Source: Nematostella vectensis (taxonomy: Eukaryota; Cnidaria; Anthozoa; Actiniaria; Edwardsiidae). Taken from it: a stretch of 64,000 nt of DNA. Each line of letters starts with the position of its first letter. Within the stretch, counting starts at the first letter, position 1. Below are positions 34,449-45,233 of this stretch, piece by piece. Location of the stretch: positions 13,096,953 to 13,160,952 of the forward strand of contig NC_064044.1 of NCBI RefSeq assembly GCF_932526225.1. The letters are read 5' to 3'. The position numbers and the translations under genes are program-made. The notes beneath the pieces were generated by a model. That model ran no database searches and was not told where the DNA came from. It saw only the letters and a program-made list of their open reading frames with translations.

Positions 34449-36876
34449 ATGGCTGATTCTGAGACGAAGCCTAAAGATGTCAGTGATGTCACATGCTCTC
34501 TTTGCCTGGAGCAGTACCAAGACCCGCGAGTGCTAGCCTGTCTGCACACTTATTGCCGACACTGTCTGGAAAGTCTGGTAGAGCACAGCCAGGAACGCAC
34601 AGTGTCTTGCCCCCAGTGCCGGGAAAAAATAGTGGTACGCAGTTGATGACTTTCTATCACAAAAACAATATTTCAGTACCCCCCCCCTCCCCAATAAAAA
34701 AAAAAGCGAGCAGCAAGCAACTAAAAAACACTTGAAGTGTGTCAGCCACACCTTTGTTATTGTTTTCATTTAATACTGGAAGGCACATAATGTGTTAAAA
34801 TCTCGAAATAACCATCAAAAAACAAAGCTTAATATACTTAATTACCAAATTCAATGAATATATCGCATTGGCTTCCCCAAATCAGCCGATGGGATTGGAT
34901 TTTTTTCCCACTTTGTTAGGATGACAAAATGGCGGCTGACATAGGCTGTTTAAAACTAAAAAAGCACATAATTCCAATTTAACTAAAGAATCTTAGGTAT
35001 TGAGGTGAATTATTGCTTTAATTTAACTTGCATAAAAAATAATTTGATTTTCAAAGTGAGTGAATCTAGCGGAATCTGATAAAGCATAAGTGTATTTAAT
35101 TAAAAAATTACGAAAATCGCGCCGAAAATGAGTCTTAGTATAACTTAGTATTTCTGTTTAGCCAAAACAACCTCGGCGCGGCATCTTAATGTCATGCGAA
35201 CATTTCAACTTCTTAATCGCCTTTTGAGTTCCGCTATTTTAACAAGCTTTTGCTTTTTGATTGGTCCAGGCGCGTACACAGGGGGGTGCGCAGGGTGCGC
35301 GCGCATCCCCCTTGGCGGCCAAAACGTGGGTAATTTCATATTAAGGAATCTTCAATTCTACTGTGGGCCAAAACGTGGGTCATTTCTTATAAGGAATCTT
35401 CTAATTTTATGATTTTCCATATGATAACTAAGACTACGCACCCACCCCCCTCTATCCCCCCCCAGAGACCACGAGATCACGTCTTTTTTATCCGAGAAAA
35501 AAGAAATTAAAAATCCAAGACCAAGAACTCCATCCTTTCATCTCAAAATCATTTTCCATCACGAAATTGATGGAAGTCCCTGTCGCTCTACCTTGTCCAA
35601 ATACATGTGTGTTTTTTTACAGATTAGTGTGGAAGAGGTAAAAGATCTAAAAGTAGACTTCATGCTGAATGATATGATTGAAAAGATGTCGCTGGATCAG
35701 GAAAATAAAGTCGACATCTCTATCACTTGTGAAACCTGCCAAAGTGATGTTGCTACTGGGAGATGTGATGATTGCTGTGAGTTTATGTGTGAGTTCTGTA
35801 TCACATCTCACAGACGATTACTGCGCACAAATCAGCACAAGATAATAGGTCTGAAAGAGGCCACATCGAAAGGCAAGTCAAGCTGCAAGTCACACTATTG
35901 CCCAAGGCACAAAGGAGAGAGGCTCACTTTGTTGTGTGACACTTGTGACGAACTGATTTGCCAAGATTGTGCAATCACTACCCACCAATATCACAAGATC
36001 AACTTCACTAGCAACATTATAGATCGAGAGAAAGACGAAATTAAAGCGAAAGTGGAAGAAGTAAAATCCAAGCAAACCGATTCATCCCAACTACATGATA
36101 AAGTCGTAAATGAAAAAGCTCGAATAGAAGCACAGAAAAATTCGTTGACGTCTGAAATTGACGACTTTATAAACGCACAGATCAGTACTTTGGAAAAGGT
36201 GCGTTCAAATCTAAAAGATGAGTTTATCTCTGATTATGAGAAGAGAAATAAGCAGCTTGATTGTCACGAAGATTTTCTCTCTATTTTCATCGCAAACTGC
36301 AATAGCTGTGTGAAGTTCGCAGAGCGTGTATGTCAGGCGGGTCCAGGAAACGAAGTTGAGGTGTTATCGTTGAAGAGGGAGATCATGCCGCGACTATCAC
36401 ATCTTGCAGGTACCACCATGCAAGATGTGCTGTTTGAAAAAGTCATCGTCACCTTTAATGTAGACGAGGTTTTCTGGAAATCTGTGACCGAGAAAGTTTC
36501 TTTCGAAAGAGTGACCGTTGACCCCAAGCAGTGCGTCGTTACCATGGGAACAGGTGCAGAGCCAGGGATCATGTATTCCACGATTCCAAACCAGCGCATA
36601 CATTTTTCCGTTGCAGTTAACGACAGTAAGAAGCAACGTTATGATGCGCCAGTGAGTGTCAAAGCTTATGTTCAAGAGGGATATATTATTGGGTTCACGT
36701 CTTCTGATTCAGCTGGGCCAGTGATCCCTTTGAATGTTGTAATACAGTTTTATGACGATGGCTATGGCTATGAATTTACGTACACGCCACCTGATGCCGA
36801 TTATTATAAATTGTCTGTTACAGTAAACGGTGAACATGTCAGAGGGAGCCCATTTTGTTGGTGGGTGCGACCATAG
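34449..36876 (+). CDS. TRIM protein copy A: RING, two B-boxes, coiled coil, filamin repeat
   Basis: A likely RING-type E3 ubiquitin ligase; the substrate is unknown. Exons 34449-34634 and 35623-36876 join in phase 0 (GTG then ATT) and give 479 aa. The RING has CSLC (16-19), CLHTYC (31-36), HC (38-39) and CPQC (54-57). B-box 1 begins at CETC (about residue 98). B-box 2 spans HYCPRHKGERLTLLC to HQYH (about 153-186). A charged coiled coil follows (about 195-300). The filamin repeat (about 356-478) contains GYGYEFTYTPPD and VNGEHVRGSPF. A TAG directly after WWVRP ends the protein, where copy B reads on into a further domain. TTCTGTTATAG just before the ATG looks like a splice acceptor, so a 5' UTR exon may lie upstream. 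RING-BB-CC-filamin resembles TRIM45 or the TRIM2/3/71 group without NHL repeats. Confidence 0.82.
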
Positions 36877-36921
36877 GTTGCTTTGGTCAAAATTAAGAAG
36901 ACTGTCAAAAACTAGAAGGGC

Positions 36922-38205
36922 GCACTACCCACCAATATCACAAGATCAACTTCACTAGCAACATTATAGATCGAGAGAAAGACGAAATTAAGGCGAAAGT
37001 GGAAGAAGTAAAATCCAAGCAAACCGATTCATCCCAACTACATGATAAAGTCGTAAATGAAAAAGCTCGAATAGAAGCACAGAAAAATTCGTTGACGTCT
37101 GAAATTGACGACTTTATAAACGCACAGATCAGTGCTTTGGAAAAGGTGCGTTCAAATCTAAAAGATGAGGTTATCTCTGATTATGAGAAGAGAAATAAGC
37201 AGCTTGATTGTTACGAAGATTTTCTCTCTATTTTCATCGCAAACTGCAATAGCTGTGTGAAGTTCGCAGAGCGTGTATGTCAGGCGGGTCCAGGAAACGA
37301 AGTTGAGGTGTTATCGTTGAAGAGGGAGATCATGCCGCGACTATCACATCTTGCCACCATGCAAGATGTGCTGTTTGAAAAAGTCATCGTTAACTTTAAT
37401 GTAGACGAGGATTTCTGGAAATCTGTGACCGAGAAAGCTTCTTTCGAAAGAGTGACCGTTGACCCCCAGCAGTGCGTCGTTACCATGGGAACAGGTGCAG
37501 AGCCAGGGATCATTTATTCCACGTTTGCAAAGCAGCGCATACATTTTTCCGTTGCAGTTAACGACAGTAAGAAGCAACGTTATGATGCGCCAGTGAGTGT
37601 CGAAGCTTATGTTCAAAAGGGATATATTGATTGGTTCACGTCTTCTGATTCTCCTGGGCCAGTGATCCCTTTGAATGTTGTAATACAGTTTTATGACGAT
37701 GGCTATGGCTATGAATTTACGTACACGCCACCTGATGAAGGATGTTATCAATTGTCTGTTACAGTAAACGGTGAACATGTCAAAGAGAGCCCATTTTCTT
37801 GGTGGGTGCGACCAAAGGTTGCTTTGGTCAAAGTTAAGAAGACTGTCAAAAACTAGAAGGGCGCAGCACGTCGCTGTGAGAGTCCAATTTCTCAAAGCAA
37901 GTTTGGAACTTGAGCTCGGAGTAAAACATAAATCAAATAAGGGTGAGCAGATCTGGGGTTGTAAGTCTCATAGTGCCGTGACATTTGATCAGAATAACGT
38001 CTGGCATTATAAGAAAAGTTGGGGTGGCGTGTTTGGGATGTATCTCAGCAGTGATGGGCAGGGAACAAGAATGATCATCTGTGATGAAGGAACAGACGAG
38101 AGGAATATATTCAAGGGAATCCTCTGGCCTGTTTATTTACATACCCGCGGCAAATGGTCTCCACAGTTCGAGAAAGAAGAAAAACAAAGAAATTCTGAAC
38201 TATGA
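36922..38205 (+). pseudogene. Internal partial duplicate of TRIM copy A with the detached C-terminal domain
   Basis: From CACTACCCACCAATATCACA the sequence repeats 35976 onward with a 946-bp shift: the end of B-box 2, coiled coil and filamin repeat. It stays open to a stop at 37854-37856 but lacks the RING and the first B-box. It is followed in another frame by the C-terminal domain (HVAVRVQFLKASLELELG to the stop at 38203-38205). Both duplicate ends lie near GGGCGCA, so a short-homology tandem duplication is likely. It could be spliced into copy A transcripts, but no good acceptor is seen at its start. Confidence 0.7.
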
Positions 38206-38933
38206 ACTGTGTTTTACATGATTTGTGCGTCTAGCCGTTCCAGGTTTTGAATTTTCCGAATTTTCTGCTAGAAATGCTAAAGCAACACTAGAAATGCACC
38301 ACTGTTTAGATATTAAAGTTAAATCTAGAAAGAAGAAATAAGCTAAAAACACGGAAAAAATTTAAGAGATGAAATATAGAAAATGATAGAGAACGATTTG
38401 ATGCTGTATTGTTGTTACCACTATCCCCAGGATCAAGGTAGGGATCATTCTCATGTATTTGTTGGGATCGAGATTCCAAATATTGTGATCGGGACGATTT
38501 TCTGATCTGGTAACTTTTCTTGCACCTAAGAAATAGATTTCACAATGCCCAGAACTTTTTTCTTTTTCCAAAAGTCAGACCAAAGTTAGTTCGAGCATCT
38601 GATTTCTCTGTCGGAACATTTAGTTGATTTTTGCGTTTTTTTTGTGTGAAGTGCTGTCTTTCTAACTCATAAGCCTGGCTCATTTGAAAACAAAGAAGTC
38701 ATGCAAGCCTTATCTAGTTCTCCTAATGAAAATATACACATGAAAAACCCTAAACGCTCGATAAAGGGGAAGCCAATGTTACAGGACGAATTGACAAATT
38801 GATTAGGTTAGAGCTAATTGTCGTTTAGTATTTCATGTTTCTTCTATGAGAACCGGAACTTCTTTAGTTTTGGTTCTTTTAAGTATAATTTGATAGTTGA
38901 TGATTTCCTTAGTCTAGTTTGTTGCACGCCCGT

Positions 38934-39213
38934 GCAGGCCCGTACCCAGGGGGGTGCAGGGGTTGCAAACGCACCCCCCCCCCCCTCCCATAGCGGCCAA
39001 AGGTCCATATTCGGTTCTCAATAGACGTGTTATTATTTGTAGACAAAACTATAAAGCATCAGCTAGATCACTCTAGTATGAGCCAAATCCGACAATAAAC
39101 GTCCGGTGGAGATACTGCAAACGCGTGGTCCTCCCCCGGAAGTGTTAGGCTCATTTTTCAGGATTTCGCACCCCCACCCCCACCCCCAAGAAAAATCCTG
39201 GGTACGGGCCTGC
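38934..39213. mobile_element. 280-bp MITE with GCAGGCCCGTACCCAGG ends, unit A
   Basis: GCAGGCCCGTACCCAGG at the left is the inverse of CCTGGGTACGGGCCTGC at the right. CGT flanks both sides and may be a 3-bp target duplication. The inside has C-runs. DNA from the TRIM end (38206) to here is AT-rich without a gene. Confidence 0.7.
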
Positions 39214-39896
39214 CGTGGACCCTCTTCTTCGATAGATGGCCTTTTAGCGCCTAAATCAAGGGAATGTTCAGTTTAACATACATGGCGGAATCGTGGTCTC
39301 TTCTTGTCGTTTCAGACATTTTACTTGAGCAGTTTAATCTCACATGTTATGTTCACCTCTGTACATGCGCAGTTTATTTTTAAAAGTTGCTTAATCATTA
39401 ATATTATTTTAGAGTCACCTTGACTTCTTATTTTGTAAATACGCTTTGACAAGAGACCAATCCTGTGATTTCCCACGCCCTTGATATTTAATGATTGTGT
39501 AGTTCCATAAAATATCCATCCCCCCCCCCTTGAGGGGATTGGGAATTCCGGGGTGTGGGCGTTAAAACGCCCAGGAATTTCCAGATGGGAGGGGGGGTAA
39601 AATGTCCTTTTTCCTTAACAGTTACTGGAGGGGGGTATGCATATTTTCTGGAACTACACATTGGTTCAAACGTATCCAATTCTCCCCGTTCCCTGGGGTC
39701 TTTTGAATTGGTTTTCTTTCATGTGAGACGACCACATGGATTGCTGTCTGGTCCTAGCGTATAAATATAGCAAGCCTAGATTTGTAATTTATGTGCGCTG
39801 GCATTCAGGCAATTACAATTAAAACCAGTTGAAATACCAGCTTGGCCTCGTCTGATCCCGGCTACATGAGAAATACAAATATACCTTTTTCTCCAG

Positions 39897-40015
39897 ATAC
39901 AAAAAATTTCATTTTCTTTTTTCATTTTATTTCTTTTTTTCTTTTCTTCCTCTCTTCATTTTTCCATTTCTTTCTTTTTTGAATTCCTTTCTTTTTCTTT
40001 TTTCATTTCGTTTTA
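39897..40015. repeat. Pyrimidine-rich tract, present in each unit
   Basis: About 120 bases of almost only T and C (TTTCTTTTTT-like). Equivalents lie at about 49993-50105 and 59699-59813. Phe-rich frames over them are artefacts of composition. Confidence 0.75.
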
Positions 40016-40738
40016 CATGTATGATACATGTAACCCCAGATGTATACCAATATGGGACCTAAATTTAGGGTATTTATGGACACCCTAAAGTAGTTGGAGA
40101 GCTAAGCGGGTTTCTCCGCTTATCTGGTTTTTCGATTCTTTTTAAGGTTCTGGGAGTATGTTTTGAAATGTGAGTTCGGGGGTAGCCAGATAGAGTAACT
40201 ATGCACAAAACACACACACAAGCACACACATACATAAGCATATCACGCGTATGAAAACGAAACAAACTTGGATTGGACACACTTGCAAAGAGAAGAGCAA
40301 TCTCTCGCCTCGCTCTTATGTTTAAAGAAAGTCAACGGCCTCGTTAGTTATTCTTACAGCGAGAGAATCAAGACAAACGAAATGTCACACCTTTAATCAA
40401 AAACACCGTAAAGCAGAAGCTCATAGACTCCTACCATAGAACTATAAGTCAGTGGAACTCCCTTCTTGAAATTGTATTGTATAAACCGTCAGCAGTTCGA
40501 GGAGACCTGGGCAGCACTGCTTGGAGTTCTCAGCTCGCCTCCTCCTTTCTACCAGGTAGCGTCACACCCGAGGTGTGTCCATATTTTCATCATTTATCGT
40601 GGTCATAAGATTTCTTTGCTTTGTGCAAACAAGCATTTAAACGCAGTGCAAGATAATAATTTTGGCATTTTGCGATTTGTACCTTGATGTACCTTACCAA
40701 GCAACAGTGCAATGGTAGTGTGCTACACCAAGTGTAGA

Positions 40739-41071
40739 CACAGGCGGCCCAAGTTCATTATAAGTACAATCCATCTACTGTTTCGATAAGGGTTCGTATA
40801 GGCGTCATCGATAAACTTGTTAAATTGCTTAAAATCACTTCAGAGTTCCAGAAAACAGTATAAAATAAAAGTATGTCTTACCTGAACTTGTGCTGTTTTT
40901 ATTTCTCGATTTGGAAGAAGTTGGAACGAAGTGACTCCCTCTTTGTACCACGTGGTTTAGCGAGTTTATCGATGAAGATTATCCGAACCAATATAAACAC
41001 TGTAAAACTACTGCATATCCCCATCAAAACAGTAGATAGATTATACTTATAATAAACTTGGGCCTTCTGTG
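40739..41071. mobile_element. 333-bp TIR element, unit A
   Basis: The left arm (CACAGGCGGCCCAAG, then TCATTATAAGTACAATC and ATCTACTGTTT) is inverted at the right end (AAACAGTAGATAGATTATAC to CTTGGGCCTTCTGTG). A second inner pair is CATCGATAAACT/AGTTTATCGATG. No convincing target duplication and no frame. hAT-like ends are possible. Confidence 0.65.
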
Positions 41072-42002
41072 GTGAAGAGGTAACACAGACGAAGAACAGG
41101 AATACAATTGAACAATGAGGGTAATCTAGCCAATCATGTTAGGCCTTACGAGCGGACTTCTACATTTCTCAAGTAAACGCTTTTCGACTGGCCAATATAT
41201 TGACCCATCATTCTTTGCAATGTCCACATTCTTTGCAGTGTCCACACCACCAACGCCGCCGCCACTTGAGTGAAATTTACGTGGTTATTCGTATTTGCAA
41301 AACTCGTGTTTCACGAGTAAAAAGGGGTGGCCTGACCACTCGCCTTAAAACCAGATATAGATTATTTTTAGAGCATTTTAGATAATTTCATGCAAATAAA
41401 AATTAAAATAAATAAATAAATTCATGCAAATAAAGATGGAACAATGTTCCTGGTTTATTTCTATTAATTTGCACTGAAAACGGCTCATGGATAATACGTT
41501 TACACTAAGCGCCCCCTTAGCCTAAGATCGCCGACGACATTGAACTTAGGTTAAGTTCAAGTGTCGTATTATTCATCAGCCGTATTCAATGCAAATAGAG
41601 ATATGAAACAATCGACTTGATTCATTTGCACGCATTTACATTGCATACGGCTCAAAGACAATACGACGTTTGAAGCCTAAATAGGGGCCTTAGTTCTGCT
41701 TAGCAAAATGTTCAGTTTTATCCGTATATGAACAACATGTATGGTAACTCCGCGCCTGACATAGGGACGTTACCAGGGTCCGTGGCAGACATGGAGGACC
41801 ACACCCACCAATTCAATATTCAAGGGAGAGAAGGGTGGGGGCCAAAAGTACACATGACCTATACGGACGCTCATAACAAGTAACTAAGCTCCTTACGAAT
41901 AAATGTCTGTTGGCACAATGACCAGTGTACACTCGATTCCCCGAACAGGGAGCTACCTCTACCGTTTGAATAAATGTCAATTTTTTAGTTATATGTTGTG
42001 GC

Positions 42003-42139
42003 CATCCTCGGAGACCCAGGGCGTCGCGGAGATCGGGCACACAGGGAGCGCGCGAGAATCACTCGTCTTTCTTTCTTGCGCTTTTTGCGTGCGCCCCGTG
42101 TGTGCCCAATCTCCGCGACGCCCTGGGTCTCCGAGGATG
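42003..42139. mobile_element. Palindromic MITE, unit B copy
   Basis: Same element and same flanks as in unit A; both outer arm ends remain perfect. It was therefore present before the tandem duplication. Confidence 0.8.
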
Positions 42140-42891
42140 TGCTGTGGCTGCCTCCGAAACTGGATTACCCCGTCATGGTATCCCTGTTTTCTTTACCAGT
42201 AACGCCTGTTGGGTTTTGCATTCAAAGTATATCTATTTTTGGTAACAGTTTCTCCGAAACCGCTAGAACGACAACAAGAGACTGCCTACAAGGATAATTG
42301 CTCTCAAGTTTTGATTTGCAGGTATTTCTTAACTTTCTTACACCCTATTTGCCATTTTCATAAGCGTATGTTAGAACTGTTGGAATGCATCTAAATGTTT
42401 ATCTAGATTCCTCGCAACTTAAGGTCTCGTGTGAGAATGCGAAGGAATAGTCCAAATTCCTTTCCGCTGTAAGAAAGTCTAGAGTAAATCTTTGGTCAGT
42501 ATAAGTTCTTTATATATCTAGCACATGACTAAAGTCGTCCCCGGTCGAAATATCTATCGTATTATCTATCGGCAGTTAAGGACCTTCCGGAAATAGGCGT
42601 CATTAACGAAATAAATAATTTTCAGTCCCTTTGATTGAAGTCTGCTTTAGTAGCCTAGTGACACTATAAAGAGAGGATGCTAAGCAGACTAGTGATTAAG
42701 GATTTCATCCCATTTTGTCCTTCATTTTCGCTAGTAAGTAAGTGATATTAGTTAGAAATTCAAAGTTGAAGCACGTACTGATTATTCTATTAAATCTGCT
42801 TCAAAGATTTACAAAAATTCATCAGTAAGCTTATTTAAAAGAAGTATAAGTTATGTATGAAGAGTTATATCAATATGATTTTGTTTAAATC

Positions 42892-44611
42892 TGTGACAGG
42901 GTGGAATAGATCGGTTCGGCGGATGGCTCTAAAGTTTACGGAGACAAACAAATTTACAACTTCACGTCGCGAGCGCTGGGGCAGAACTAAATTTATTCCA
43001 AAACATGCAAAATCACACACGCGTAGACACTTTACAAATAAGGTCATGACATCTATATAAGGAAATTAAACAAAGGCTACCCAAAATAAGAAAAATAAAA
43101 ACACGCACACTCATTACAACATACACACGCACAAGATAAGACACACTGTCACATCCGCCCTCGCTTTACTTTGCTACGCCCTCGAGCAAATTAAAATTAA
43201 ATTAAATGTCATGTCCAGGCAACCAGTTCCTTTCGTATACCACAGTCTTGAACTTCTTGGTATAAACAGAGTCTTGAACAATACAGTTCACAGTTCAGGT
43301 GCTATTCCCCGGGAAATCAACCGACGCAGGAGAACAGGATCTCGTGAGAGTAAAGAACAAGTACTCGCATTAACATAGTGCTTCGCCACACTTAAACGCC
43401 ATAATGCTTTGAGGACTTGTAATCGGCTAAGTAAGCCTTTCCAGTAGCTCCTTGCAACCATTCCCATACGCACATCAACCGTCGTACTTTTCAGTCTCTT
43501 GTGTACATTAGGAATGTCTTGGAGGTGTGAACCAGTCCAAAACTACCAAATTAACAAAGAGAGCCTTCATCCAGCCATCGGAACAATCCAGCTCTAGTGA
43601 ACAATAGCAAACTAAAACCTCCGTCCAGAGTTAATCATACACAGTACTTTAACTACAACGCAAATGTTCCATTTCTCAATCCCTTGTCGATCCGTAGCAG
43701 CAGCATATTCAAGTGCGACGCTTCCCACCGTCAAACGGGACCGGAGAACATGCTGGCACACACCCGCGACGACACAAAAACACGTCCTGTCTTTACGTTC
43801 GGTAAACGCATATTTCTTCGCTCTTCTCTCCGCGCGAACAGTCGTCTCCCACTGAATGATCATTACCACTGTTTGTGTATTTACAAGTCCAAAGTCATTC
43901 ACGCCATTCACGCCCGACCTGCATTTAATTCTCGTAAATACACAAACAGTACAATAAATGTCCCTTTTTCTTGCTTGACGACCAACTTTCGATCCTGTAT
44001 AGAGCGGCAGATTACAGTGTACTCGTAGCACAAGCTCGCGGAACAAACCCAAAATGACTTTGGACTTTGAAGCAACTTCACTCCTGCCTGCTTTTCCTTC
44101 CCTGGCCGTGATCTTCGAATAGGGTCGACACTCCATCAACTGTGTCTTTTTTGCCCTGTGGAGCTGCCCTGCTTTTCTGCAAACTGCTGAGACGCCCTTT
44201 CATTCACGCCCGACGCCATCTTGTCCACTCACTCACTCACGATCTTCTAACTTCCATTCAACATTGAGCCCCATTACTCCTTTGACCTGCATTTCCTCAC
44301 ACGTAAACAAAGCCATCCTGCCGACAACGCCAAATGTGACGGAGTGGAATAGGTCGGTTCGGCGGATGACTCGCAAGTTTACGTAGACAAACAAATTTAC
44401 AGGTTCACCACGCGAGCGCTGGGACAGAACTAAATTTATTCCAAAACATGCAGAAATCACACACGTGTAGACATTTTCCAAATAAGGTCATGACATCTAT
44501 ATAAGGAAATTAAATAAAGTCTACCCAAAATAAGAGAAAAAAAAACACGAACACTTTTTAAAACATACACACGCACAAGAGATAAAGTCAAGTCCAGTTC
44601 ACACTGTCACA
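42892..44611 (-). mobile_element. Small LTR retroelement, unit B copy
   Basis: LTRs at 42892-43153 and 44335-44611, with the AATC flanks kept. The inside keeps a segment of about 75 bp at 43868-43940 that forms an inverted repeat (ACTGTTTGTGTATTTAC with its complement); it is missing from units A and D. Confidence 0.85.
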
Positions 44612-45233
44612 AATCAAACGCACAAAAAATGACCTATTTGTTTAATACAACAATTAACCATTGACTGCTATTTTAAGCTGAATTTACAAAAAAACTAAAA
44701 ACAGATACCTATACCTAGTCAGCTGTATCCAAGTTCTAACAGTGCCTTGTGGTACCATCTCTAATCCCTAATCACGGTGCTAATGTGAGCACAAATTGAT
44801 GTTTTCTTGTACTTTTCATAAAAAATGCAGCTATGAGCATGTTGGGAGAGTGCTCAAGGACATCATTAAGTCTATTTGGGCATATTGGTGGATTCATTGG
44901 GATTTCTTCTTGCTTGGCTTTGGATGAGAACATTACTTTCTAATGAATCACCACAGCTCCTGGTTCTGTTTGACCTGGAATTGATTTGTTTTGCTTTGGG
45001 GTGAAAAAACATGTCTGACTTTGGGGAGAGGAGTGTTGACTGGCCCTCCCCCTGTGATTTTTTTCACGGATCTCCCAGAATGCTCTGCAATCTGTAATGG
45101 CAGCAACGTGGTTTTAGATAATATCAACATGTTTGTTAGTCTCCTTCGCAACCCCAATCAGTTTGAGTCACACAGCATTCCCAGAGCGCTGTACAAACTA
45201 TATGTTTGTTGATTCCATGTCTTCTGTTATAGT

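Larger units (their letters stand above)
30486..41330. repeat. Tandem segmental duplication, unit A (about 10.8 kb)
   Basis: This is the first of three whole units. Similarity to the later units begins near GGTGGCACGACCACTCGCC (about 30487); the equivalent points are about 41327 and 61084. It is longest because of an internal 946-bp duplication of TRIM coding sequence. Order: palindromic MITEs, LTR element, TRIM gene, MITEs, pyrimidine tract, TIR element. Confidence 0.9.
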
